A stretch of DNA of 44,641 nt from Acidobacteriota bacterium. Lineage in GTDB: Bacteria > Actinomycetota > Actinomycetes > Actinomycetales > Microbacteriaceae. The translations under genes and the position numbers were made by a program. The notes beneath the pieces are model-generated. The model ran no database searches, was not told the DNA's origin, and worked only from the letters and a program-made list of their open reading frames with translations. The DNA lies in the NCBI GenBank assembly GCA_019351995.1, contig JABBOD010000022.1, positions 1 to 44,641 on the forward strand, read 5' to 3'. Of the stretch, positions 17,915 through 25,022 are shown piece after piece (positions within the stretch are counted from its first letter, which is position 1; each line of letters opens with the position of its first letter).

Positions 17915-18144
17915 GCGGATTCCCACCGCTGGAGTTCGTCGTCGGGCAGCTCGTCGAAGAAGCTCTCGGCGATCGGCCCCCCCGGGACGAAGCCGAGCTC
18001 TCGCTTGGCCGGTGCCTCGAGGGCGACAAGCCGTGCAATCGGCTTACCAGCTCGAGCGATCGTGACCTGCTCACCTCGCTCGACGCGCGTGAGGAGTTCG
18101 GAGAGGCGGGTCTTCGCGTCCTGGACATTCACGTGGTCGGTCAT
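17911..18144 (-). CDS. vapB: Phd/YefM-family antitoxin (VapB partner)
   Basis: Antitoxin of 77 residues. The N-terminal half (NVQDAKTRLSELLTRVERGE, then VTIARAGKPIARL) is the Phd/YefM DNA-binding and dimerisation fold. The C-terminal part (FDELPDDELQRWESA) is acidic and would wrap the toxin. Its stop overlaps the vapC start. A TAGACT box lies 8 nt upstream with no Shine-Dalgarno, and TGGTCA occurs twice around it (about 18146 and 18160), which could be the autoregulatory operator. The upstream open frame to 18444 is a shadow of the divergent HNH gene. Confidence 0.88.
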   Translation of the reverse strand: MTDHVNVQDAKTRLSELLTRVERGEQVTIARAGKPIARLVALEAPAKRELGFVPGGPIAESFFDELPDDELQRWESA

Positions 18145-18152
18145 GCTGGTCA

Positions 18153-18158
18153 AGTCTA
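18153..18158 (-). promoter_or_regulatory. Candidate -10 box of vapBC
   Basis: TAGACT (read on the minus strand) 8 nt from the antitoxin ATG, flanked by two copies of TGGTCA on the plus strand. Toxin-antitoxin promoters are usually autorepressed, which the repeats would fit. Confidence 0.4.
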
Positions 18159-18213
18159 GTTGGTCAGCTTGAGGCTGAGCGCCAATCCCGTCCTGCAGTG
18201 CTAAAAAGAGCGA

Positions 18214-19107
18214 ATGGCACTCACTTCGTTCGAGCAAGATCGGCTGCGATTGGCTGCCTTTGCGGGTCTCGAACGATTGATTGATTCGCGGGGAGGCTTC
18301 GCCACTCGAGACGAGCTTCTCAACTTCGAGCTTGAAGGCCGGCGGTTTCCGTTGATCGACTACAGCCGCGGAATACGCAATCCGGCTGATTTCGACGAGA
18401 CGCTTTCGGTGGTGAGTGCCAACAACGGACCGTACTCGGATCACATCGGCGACGACGGGATCCTTCGCTACTCCTTCCGGGAAGGTGACCCGGTTGGCGG
18501 TGACAATCGAAAACTCCGGGCTGCTCTGATCTCAAAAAAGCCACTCATCCTGTTTCAGAAGCCTCTGCCAAACGTGTATGTGCCCGTCGTGCCTTCATTC
18601 GTCGTCGATGAGGATGTGGAGCACCGCTTCTTCCTCATCGCGTCAGGAGAAGAGTCTTGGCGCTCGTTCACGTCAGGGACAGCAGATCCCGAAATCGACA
18701 AGCGGTACGTCGCCCAGATTGTCCAGCGGAGAGTACATCAGCCGGTGTTTAGGGCGCGGGTGATACTGGCCTATTCACGCACGTGTGCGGTGTGCCGACT
18801 CAATCACCCGGAGCTCTTGGATGCGGCTCACATCATTGCTGATCGAGACTCAGGCGGCATCGCCCACGTCACAAATGGACTGGCGTTGTGCAAGATTCAT
18901 CACGCGGCATTCGACAACCGGATCCTTGGGATCTCGCCCGATTACATCGTGCACATCGATGGCGGCGTGCTGAAAGAAATCGACGGACCGATGCTGAAGC
19001 ACGGGATCCAAGAAATGGAGGGGATCAGCTTGACGCTTCCCCCTAAGCCGGCTGACTGGCCGTCGCGTGAAGCCCTGGCCGCTCGGTTTGATCAGTTCAC
19101 CGCCTAG
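18214..19107 (+). CDS. HNH endonuclease, probable modification-dependent restriction enzyme
   Basis: Protein of 297 residues with two parts. Residues about 190-240 form an HNH nuclease: CAVC (zinc pair), LLDAAHIIADRDSGG (catalytic AH), VTNGLALC and KIHHAAFDN. The N-terminal 170 residues contain PYSDHIGDDGILRYSF and GGDNRKLRAALISKKPLILF, a layout that resembles SRA/YDG-like domains that read modified DNA in type IV enzymes; that part is less certain. In the 60-base lines I counted, GC is about 55-58%, clearly below the neighbours, suggesting recent acquisition. It is divergent from vapBC, and its 3' end overlaps the remnant of a NUDIX gene. No methylase is adjacent. Confidence 0.8.
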   Translation: MALTSFEQDRLRLAAFAGLERLIDSRGGFATRDELLNFELEGRRFPLIDYSRGIRNPADFDETLSVVSANNGPYSDHIGDDGILRYSFREGDPVGGDNRKLRAALISKKPLILFQKPLPNVYVPVVPSFVVDEDVEHRFFLIASGEESWRSFTSGTADPEIDKRYVAQIVQRRVHQPVFRARVILAYSRTCAVCRLNHPELLDAAHIIADRDSGGIAHVTNGLALCKIHHAAFDNRILGISPDYIVHIDGGVLKEIDGPMLKHGIQEMEGISLTLPPKPADWPSREALAARFDQFTA

Positions 19108-19533
19108 GTGTGGAGACAACAGGCAGATCTCGAAACGTGAACCATCCTGCAGACAGCTCGTCGCTTGGAAGCGGTTCACCGAACTCGCCTATGAACCTGA
19201 ACGCCCAGGACTTCTGGCTCCATGCCGGCTTGGTCGGGATGGGATCACTTAGATTCCCCACGAGTTCGAGATCCGCGAGCGCCAGTTCGAGACTGACCCT
19301 TTCGCGGACCTCCCGAACCGCGGCCGCACGGGTAGATTCCCCAACTTCCAGCTTTCCCCCGGAGCAACAATCTTGCCCCGACCGAGACCCGTCAGCTTCT
19401 CTCCGAGCGGAACTTCCAGACCCGTGGGCCTTGTCGCTTGGGATACTCCACGCGAACCTCGGGAAAGGACGTGGACCCGGGCTAGAGCGGGGAGCTCCGA
19501 AGACTGGTGGCTTTCTTTGCGGTTCTTGCCCAC
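19097..19533 (-). pseudogene. Frameshifted, truncated NUDIX (MutT/MTH1-like) gene
   Basis: Two minus-strand frames together give one NUDIX protein. The first reads PLGEKLTGLGRGKIVAPG and the second continues GGKLEVGESTRAAAVREV, then PTKPAWSQKSWAFRFIGEFG. Joined, they match the LLGxKxxGxGRGxxxxPGGKxExGE pattern of 8-oxo-dGTP diphosphatases. They are out of register by one base at a run of five C (plus strand, about 19362-19366), where six would restore the frame. The C-terminal part seen in complete relatives is missing, and the frame ends inside the 3' end of the HNH gene. The NUDIX box itself is degraded (VREVRERVS where REUxEE is expected). It is most likely a decayed gene; a sequencing slip could explain the frameshift but not the truncation. 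Confidence 0.68.
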
Positions 19534-19555
19534 TCACTGCTGCCGCCGCTGGTGA

Positions 19556-19627
19556 GAAAAGCAGGATGCCATCGACGGCGCTCCCTACGACTATTTCAAG
19601 CCGTTCGTCACCGTGACATCCGACTGA
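19556..19627 (+). pseudogene. Possible 3' remnant of an unidentified gene
   Basis: An in-frame stretch of 23 codons ending in TGA encodes KQDAIDGAPYDYFKPFVTV and a short tail, with a normal protein-like composition, directly after an in-frame stop. It abuts the 3' end of the hydroxyacyl-CoA dehydrogenase gene. It may be the end of a gene lost when the accessory DNA arrived. I do not recognise the family and it may be chance. Confidence 0.25.
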
Positions 19628-20494
19628 TCACCGCTTCTTGTACGAGTAGAACCCCTCGCCCGTCGCCACGCCCAGCTTGCCCTGGTCGATGTACTGCTCC
19701 TTGAGCAGTTTCGCGAAGGCCTGCGACCTGGGGTTCGGGTTGGCCAGAGCGATGTGGTACGGAGTCATCAGCCCGATCACGTCGTAGATCTGGAAGGGGC
19801 CGGAGGGCGATCCGGTCGCGATGCGCCACGTCTTGTCGACGGTTTCGGGATCGGCGATTCCGTCGACGAGGAGGTCGGCGGCGGCATTCAGCAGGGGCAC
19901 GAGCAGGGAGTTCAGCACGTAGCCGGCCTTCTCCTTCTTGATCTCGATGGGAACCATGCCGATGTCGCCCGCGAACTCGACAACGGTGTCGTAGACGGCC
20001 TGGTCGGTCTTCGGGGTTCCCATCACCTCGGCGATGTTGAACTTCCAGATCTCGTTCGCGAAATGCAGGGCGAGGAAGCGGTCGGGGCGGCCCGTGGCAT
20101 CCATCAGCTTGCTCGGAAGCAGCGTGGACGAGTTGGTGGCGAAGATCGTCTTCGCGGGGGCGACCTCGCTGAGCGCGGCATAGGTCTCGAGCTTGATCTG
20201 CATCGCCTCGGGCACGGCCTCGATGACCAGATCGGCATCCTTCACGGCCTCGGCGAGATCCGCCGAATAGTGGATGCGGTTCAGCGCCTCCTCGGCCCTG
20301 CCGGCGGCGGCACCGTCGACATCGTCGTGGATGTAGCGGGCGACCAGAGCGCGGAACCTCAGCTCTGCGGCGTTCAGGGCGGCCTCGTCGATGTCCCACG
20401 CGACCACCTCGAAGCCGCGGAATGCGGTCTGGAAGGCGATCTGGGAGCCGAGCACGCCGGTTCCGAGCACGGTGATGTTCTGCAGTCGAGTCAT
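19628..20494 (-). CDS. 3-hydroxyacyl-CoA dehydrogenase family protein
   Basis: NAD-dependent 3-hydroxyacyl/3-hydroxybutyryl-CoA dehydrogenase-like protein of 288 residues. The Rossmann motif ITVLGTGVLGSQIA is at residues 7-20 and the substrate-contacting ATNSSTLLPS block lies near 120. The catalytic histidine is in LALHFANEIWKFNIAEVM, where most relatives have a HFFNPVHxMxLVEV-type sequence, so this is a divergent subfamily. The C-terminal helical domain (GPFQIYDVIGLMTPYHIA, GEGFYSYKKR) is complete. Probable role in butyrate or beta-oxidation metabolism; no thiolase or crotonase is adjacent. Confidence 0.9.
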   Translation of the reverse strand: MTRLQNITVLGTGVLGSQIAFQTAFRGFEVVAWDIDEAALNAAELRFRALVARYIHDDVDGAAAGRAEEALNRIHYSADLAEAVKDADLVIEAVPEAMQIKLETYAALSEVAPAKTIFATNSSTLLPSKLMDATGRPDRFLALHFANEIWKFNIAEVMGTPKTDQAVYDTVVEFAGDIGMVPIEIKKEKAGYVLNSLLVPLLNAAADLLVDGIADPETVDKTWRIATGSPSGPFQIYDVIGLMTPYHIALANPNPRSQAFAKLLKEQYIDQGKLGVATGEGFYSYKKR

Positions 20495-20556
20495 GAGTCA
20501 ATGCTCGCGGTGTGACGTGAACGGCGCCAGTGCCATTTGTCCCCTGCGTCGGCCGG

Positions 20557-21951
20557 TCAGTACCAGACGCTCAGCCAGGGGGCGCGAGCGGTGCGGAGCA
20601 TGCCGTCGGCCGCGACGGCCGCACCCGGGCTCAACTCGGTGATGCGGCCAGCGGCAACGAGGGTCGCGACGGAGACGCCACCGAGGGAGATGGCAGCGAG
20701 TTCCGCGGCGGTGAGGGCGACGGCGGGGGTGCCGATCGGGACGCTGTCGAGGCGCGTCACGGTTGCGCGCGCCGTGCTCGCGGGGGGTTTCGCCGCCGCG
20801 GCGGGGGGCTCCGCCACCGCGAGGCGCCACACGCCAGCGGCAAAGCCCAGAGGATCGCTGACCGAGAAGACCAGTTCGCCGGACCCGAGGTAGCCGCGCG
20901 CTTCGAAGACCGCGGCGACGTCGAGCACGCGCAGGTACTGATGCTCCCTGGTTTCGACGGTCGCCGCGCGGAAGTCGGCGATCTGCCAGCGCACCGGCTC
21001 ATCCATGCGACGCAACCCCGCCTTCAGGGTGGTCGTCAGGTCGAGCTCGAGCAGGAACCGCCAGAGCGCGGCCTCGGCATCCGGCGTCTCCGCATCGAGT
21101 CGCTCGACGGTTGCCGTGTGCTGGGTGAAATCCGGCTCTCCCCCCGACCAGCGATACAGGGCCAGACCGCGGGTCGTGCCCGACTCGTCGGTGACCCGGA
21201 GGGCACGCAGGCTCCTGGTGCGCTCCGAGTCGGGCTCGGTCACACCGGTCACCTGATCCCAGCGAAGCGGCCAGACATCGATCTCGCCGGGGCTCGTCAG
21301 CCGCACACGCTCGTGCAGCTGCGGCAGTTCGTCGCGGTACCGGCCAACACTGACGAACTCGACCCGCCCGGATGCCGCGGGTGCGATCCACCGTGCACGT
21401 CGCGTGTCGATCGTCCAGTCCGCCACGAAAGCGGCGGGAGCGAACCCGAAGCGCCCATAGATGGTGCTCTCACTGACGGTGAGCATCGCCATCGGGATGC
21501 CGAGGGCGGCGGCCGTGCGCAACTCGCCCTCCAGCAGGTTGCGCGCGATGCCGCGGCGCCGGTGCGTCGGCGCGACCGTGACGGAACTGATCGCCCAGGA
21601 ACGCAGGGTGCGCGGATGCTCGAGCGAGCTCCCCGGGAGGGTCAGCTCGGCCGGCCACGAGTTCACGGTCGCGATCGGCCACGGTGCGCCATCGGGCTGT
21701 GCGCCGGCCGACTGGGTGTCGTCGTAGACGCCGGTGGTACGCCGATACGCGAGACCCGCCAGACCGGATGCGATCTGCTCCGCCGTGCGGGCGGCCCCCA
21801 GAAAACCGCGGTCGTCCGCATGTTGCCAGGCACCGAAAGCATCCTGATCGGCGGTGTCGACGAGGGCGTACCGCAGCCCTGCCGCCGCGAGGTTCGCGAC
21901 GGAGGTCTCGTCGGCGGGTCGAGTGGTGAAGTCGGCGGCGGGATCGGTCAC
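20557..21951 (-). CDS. Eis-like GNAT N-acetyltransferase with SCP2-like tail
   Basis: Protein of 464 residues in the Eis family. The N-terminal GNAT domain has the acetyl-CoA binding motif VTVAPTHRRRGIARNLL (124-140) and the SESTIYGRFGF block (160-170) whose tyrosine is the likely general acid. A second, degenerate GNAT fold fills the middle, and the C-terminal portion is a sterol-carrier-like domain ending at APWLSVWY, as Eis proteins use their C-terminus near the active site. It is longer than typical Eis (about 400 residues) because of Ala/Pro-rich insertions near residue 390. Mycobacterial Eis acetylates amines including aminoglycosides; the substrate here is unknown. Confidence 0.85.
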   Translation of the reverse strand: MTDPAADFTTRPADETSVANLAAAGLRYALVDTADQDAFGAWQHADDRGFLGAARTAEQIASGLAGLAYRRTTGVYDDTQSAGAQPDGAPWPIATVNSWPAELTLPGSSLEHPRTLRSWAISSVTVAPTHRRRGIARNLLEGELRTAAALGIPMAMLTVSESTIYGRFGFAPAAFVADWTIDTRRARWIAPAASGRVEFVSVGRYRDELPQLHERVRLTSPGEIDVWPLRWDQVTGVTEPDSERTRSLRALRVTDESGTTRGLALYRWSGGEPDFTQHTATVERLDAETPDAEAALWRFLLELDLTTTLKAGLRRMDEPVRWQIADFRAATVETREHQYLRVLDVAAVFEARGYLGSGELVFSVSDPLGFAAGVWRLAVAEPPAAAAKPPASTARATVTRLDSVPIGTPAVALTAAELAAISLGGVSVATLVAAGRITELSPGAAVAADGMLRTARAPWLSVWY

Positions 21952-21957
21952 CCTCCC

Positions 21958-21963
21958 AGCGTA
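21958..21963 (-). promoter_or_regulatory. Candidate -10 box for Eis-like gene
   Basis: TACGCT (minus strand) 6 nt before the GTG start. The 6-nt gap is GGGAGG, so a very short leader with a ribosome site and a leaderless start both fit. Confidence 0.35.
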
Positions 21964-21986
21964 TGGGGGCGCGAGGCGGATCAGCC

Positions 21987-22973
21987 CTAGACGAAGCGGA
22001 CCGCGGCCTGCACCCGACTGCGAACCTCGAAGAGGTCGGTGCCACCGACGCCGACCCCCGGCACCCCGGTCCTGATCAGGTGAGCGAGTCGTGAGCGCTG
22101 CACCAACAGGGTCTGCGCGCCCCGGATCGAGCCGAGGGTGACAACACCCTCCGCACTGGTGTCGTCGGGCACGACGATGGCCAGCGCCGAGAACTTGACG
22201 CGCGCCTGTCGGGAGAAGTGCCGGGCACGGTCGGCGAGTTGGTGCATCGGGCGCTCATCCGCGTGGATGCCGGGGCCGACCAGTTCTCCCCGTCGCGTGC
22301 CCACGGTGGAGCCCCAGTCCTCGCTGAGGATGCCCCAGAGCCCGCTGGGACCGAGCACGATGTGATCGATCTTGCCGGCGGCCCCCTGCGGCCCGGCATT
22401 CAAGCCGTTTTCGGGACGGGCACCGCGGCGGACCGGATCCGTGCGCACGTCGTTCCACACCGTGAAACCGATGCCGAGACCGGCCAGCACGATCGCGCTG
22501 TCCTCCTCAGCGACCGCCGAGGCGAGAAGGCGCTGGATTTCGCGCGGCGCCGACTGGACGAGCTTCAAGTTGTATGGATCGGGGATGGCCACGCCGCGGC
22601 CCACCCACTCGTGCAGCAGCTCCAGGTACTGCTCGCGATACCACCCGCCTGGATGCCCGTGGGTGCGCGACTGCGGCCGCGAGGAGCTGGCCCTCGCCGC
22701 GGGCGCCGGCGGCGCCCAGGTGCGTGCCGGTCCGTCATCCAGATTCCACACCTTCTGGGTGCCGTTGTCGTACTCCCGGCGGGCCTGCGTCGTGCCGATC
22801 TGCTCCCACGCGCGCTGCACGCGATGAAACTCTTCGGGGTTGCCACCGGTATCCGGATGCGTCTGCCGCAAGCTGCGCCGATACGCGCGACGGAGCTCGG
22901 CGTCGCTCGCATCCTGCCGAACGCCGAGCACCGTGTACGGACTCACGGCAAGCGGACTCTCGGACACCCCCAT
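21987..22973 (-). CDS. J-domain protein with NERD-like C-terminal domain
   Basis: Protein of 328 residues. Residues 10-65 are a J domain (SPYTVLGVRQDASDAELRRA) with the HPD motif at 39-41 that stimulates DnaK-type ATPases. No Gly/Phe-rich or zinc-finger domains follow, so it is not a DnaJ/CbpA chaperone. After a Pro/Ala/Ser linker, residues about 200-300 contain GKIDHIVLGPSGLWGILSED and a hydrophobic IVVPDDT segment, resembling NERD (nuclease-related) domains. The catalytic residues of NERD nucleases are not clearly kept. Frames upstream of the ATG at 22973 are not protein-like. Function unknown; recruitment of Hsp70 to a DNA- or membrane-associated target is speculation. Confidence 0.8.
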   Translation of the reverse strand: MGVSESPLAVSPYTVLGVRQDASDAELRRAYRRSLRQTHPDTGGNPEEFHRVQRAWEQIGTTQARREYDNGTQKVWNLDDGPARTWAPPAPAARASSSRPQSRTHGHPGGWYREQYLELLHEWVGRGVAIPDPYNLKLVQSAPREIQRLLASAVAEEDSAIVLAGLGIGFTVWNDVRTDPVRRGARPENGLNAGPQGAAGKIDHIVLGPSGLWGILSEDWGSTVGTRRGELVGPGIHADERPMHQLADRARHFSRQARVKFSALAIVVPDDTSAEGVVTLGSIRGAQTLLVQRSRLAHLIRTGVPGVGVGGTDLFEVRSRVQAAVRFV

Positions 22974-23098
22974 AGTCTGCCCGCTCCGTAGCTGCGGGTT
23001 TTCCGAGCGCCCTCCCCCAAAACGCGTGCCTCTCGGCGAGCCGCCTCCCGCCACGGGCGCAGCGGGGGTGGTTGCGAGCCGAGCACGGACGCCCGTCG

Positions 23099-23104
23099 TA
23101 TGCT
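23099..23104 (+). promoter_or_regulatory. Candidate -10 box of the 23112 operon
   Basis: TATGCT lies 7 nt before the GTG at 23112, a leaderless arrangement. It overlaps the alternative ATG at 23100, which therefore is unlikely to be transcribed as a start. Confidence 0.45.
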
Positions 23105-23111
23105 CGAAATC

Positions 23112-23438
23112 GTGACATCGAACACCGAGGTTCTCCGCCGCGCGAGCCTGGAGGGGCTGCGCGCCGAAGCCCATGAAGAGCTCGGCTCGGTTGTCAGCGA
23201 GCGCCTGCTCGGCGGCGAAGATCCCTGGGCGTTCATGGATGAGTTGCCGACGGTCGATGAACTCGTTGTTCTGCTTCTGCGAGCCGATCTCTTCGACGCC
23301 GAGGGCGGTCGAAAGCCCGGATCGGACTTCGCGCGTGATCAGCGGATGCTCGGCGAGATCCGCGAGGCATACCCGGGCCTGCACGCCACCGTCGACGGCA
23401 TGCTGCAGCGCCTTGACCGCCTTCGGTGGAGTTCGTGA
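23112..23438 (+). CDS. Small hypothetical protein upstream of pabC-like gene
   Basis: Acidic, probably all-helical protein of 108 residues (ASLEGLRAEAHEELGSVVSE, then PWAFMDELPTVDELVVLLLR). I do not recognise the family. The GTG at 23112 is chosen over the ATG at 23100 because TATGCT forms a good -10 box exactly where the ATG would begin. Its TGA overlaps the next start (GTGA), so it is translationally coupled to the aminotransferase gene and may act with it. No membrane segments, cysteines or known motifs are visible. Confidence 0.7.
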   Translation: MTSNTEVLRRASLEGLRAEAHEELGSVVSERLLGGEDPWAFMDELPTVDELVVLLLRADLFDAEGGRKPGSDFARDQRMLGEIREAYPGLHATVDGMLQRLDRLRWSS

Positions 23439-24385
23439 CACCGTCGGGCGCGAGCCCGACACCCGGCCCGTTCCTGGTTCGACTGACGTTCGGCGATGAC
23501 GGCTCACCGGCGGGTCACTCGGTGCCGGCCCACTACCCCGCGGATGCGGCTGCTCCTCAGTTGAGCGTGCTCGACCTCGCCGCCACCCGCGGCGACGGAA
23601 TCTTCGAAACGATCAGCATCGGCAACGGCCACCTGCAGGCACTCGAGGCGCACCTGGCCCGGTTCGCCCACTCGGCCCGGATGCTCGACCTGCCGGTTCC
23701 CAACGCCGCACAGTGGCGCAACGCCATTCGCGATGTCGCCTCCCACCTGGCGGAGGTGGATGAGGCGTTCGTCAAGATCGTCATGTCACGGGGTGTCGAG
23801 GGTGACGCGGGAGCCCACCAGGTCCCCAGCGGGGGGCCGGGCGCGCTCCGTCCCACCGGCTGGGCGCTGGCAGCGGTCGCGCCCGACCACCGCGCAGCGC
23901 GACGCGACGGCATCCGCATCGTGCTGCTCGACCGCGGCTACCGCCACGATGTCGCGCAGACCTCCCCCTGGCTCCTGGCGGGCGCCAAAACGCTCAGCTA
24001 CGCGATCAACCGGGGAGCCTTCCGGGAGGCGGCGCGGCGCGATGCCGACGACACGCTCTGGGTGAGCTCTGACGGCTACCTGCTCGAAGGCGCGGTGTCG
24101 ACCCTGATCATCCGACGTGGACGAACGCTGCTCACCCCGCGCACCGACCTCGGCATCCTGGCCGGGACGACCCAGGCGGATGTCTTCAGTTGGGCTGCGG
24201 CGAACGGGTACCGCTGTGAGTACGCGATGCTGACCGTCGAGGACCTGACGGCCGCGGATGCCGCGTGGCTGGTCTCCAGCGGGCGGCACGCGGCCCCCGT
24301 CCGCACCGTCGACGGCCGCGAGCACCCGATGGATCCCGACCTCACCCTGGCAATCAACGAGTTTCTCCACGCCCGAACGGAGTAG
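23435..24385 (+). CDS. pabC: PLP-dependent class IV aminotransferase / aminodeoxychorismate lyase
   Basis: Fold-type IV PLP enzyme of about 316 residues. The Schiff-base lysine is K185 in LLAGAKTLSYAINRG, followed by the conserved SSDGYLLEGAVSTL and LGILAGTTQADVF (phosphate-binding) blocks. This pattern fits 4-amino-4-deoxychorismate lyase (folate pathway) best, but D-amino-acid or branched-chain aminotransferases share it, so the symbol is tentative. The GTG at 23435 overlaps the upstream stop and has GGTGGAG in front; a GTG three codons earlier is an alternative. It is followed after 4 bp by a membrane-protein gene in the same operon. Confidence 0.8.
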   Translation: MTPSGASPTPGPFLVRLTFGDDGSPAGHSVPAHYPADAAAPQLSVLDLAATRGDGIFETISIGNGHLQALEAHLARFAHSARMLDLPVPNAAQWRNAIRDVASHLAEVDEAFVKIVMSRGVEGDAGAHQVPSGGPGALRPTGWALAAVAPDHRAARRDGIRIVLLDRGYRHDVAQTSPWLLAGAKTLSYAINRGAFREAARRDADDTLWVSSDGYLLEGAVSTLIIRRGRTLLTPRTDLGILAGTTQADVFSWAAANGYRCEYAMLTVEDLTAADAAWLVSSGRHAAPVRTVDGREHPMDPDLTLAINEFLHARTE

Positions 24386-24389
24386 TTCC

Positions 24390-25022
24390 ATGGCACGGAA
24401 GGTTTTCGGCGCCCTGCGTCTCGCCGCAGGGATCACCGTCTTCGTCACGCTGGCGTTCCAGATTCAGGACGAGGTGGCACACAACGCGATGATCCCCGGG
24501 CACTACTTCGCCTACTTCACGATCCAGTCGAGCATGATCAACGTCGTCGTGCTGATTGCGGGCGGTGCGTACGCGCTCTCCCACGCGAGAGACACCGTGC
24601 TGCTGTCCACGCTGCAGCAGAGTGCGTTCTGCTACGCGATAGTGACCGCCGCCGTCTACAACCTGTTGCTGCGCGGCCTGCCGCCGACCGGCTACGTCGG
24701 CATCCAGTGGCCGAACGAGGTCCTGCACGTCTGGATCCCGATTCTCCTGTTCCTCGACTGGATCTTCGGCCCCGGGCGGGCACGGCTGCCGTTTCGAAGC
24801 CTGTGGGTCGTCGTCTCATACCCGCTAGCCTGGGCGGCCTTCACGCTCGTGCGGGGACCCTCGTACGGCTGGTACCCCTACCCGTTCATCGATCCCGTCC
24901 ACGGCATCCCGAGCCTGGTCGGTTATATCGGCGGCCTGGCCATCTTCTTCGTCGTGCTCGGGTTGCTGGCGATCCTGCGAACCCGCCTTGCTATTTCTGA
25001 GCGGCGGCAGCGGCTCGCTTGA
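24390..25022 (+). CDS. Pr6Pr family integral membrane protein
   Basis: Membrane protein of 210 residues with six hydrophobic segments. The blocks HYFAYFTIQSSMINVVVL (about 32-49), NEVLHVWIPILLFLDWIFG (108-126) and YGWYPYPFIDPVHG identify it as a Pr6Pr/FAR-17a-AIG1-like protein, found widely in actinobacteria. The conserved His and Asn/Thr residues in the second and fourth segments suggest an intramembrane active site by analogy with eukaryotic AIG1 hydrolases, but no bacterial activity is established. CGGAG precedes the ATG. Its last 32 bases overlap, in the opposite orientation, the end of the DUF5997 gene. Confidence 0.87.
   Translation: MARKVFGALRLAAGITVFVTLAFQIQDEVAHNAMIPGHYFAYFTIQSSMINVVVLIAGGAYALSHARDTVLLSTLQQSAFCYAIVTAAVYNLLLRGLPPTGYVGIQWPNEVLHVWIPILLFLDWIFGPGRARLPFRSLWVVVSYPLAWAAFTLVRGPSYGWYPYPFIDPVHGIPSLVGYIGGLAIFFVVLGLLAILRTRLAISERRQRLA

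Noticed and set aside
20530..21990. Plus-strand open frame opposite the Eis-like gene
   Set aside because: Antisense shadow; composition is dominated by Arg, Gly and Asp and the opposite strand is a clear GNAT protein.
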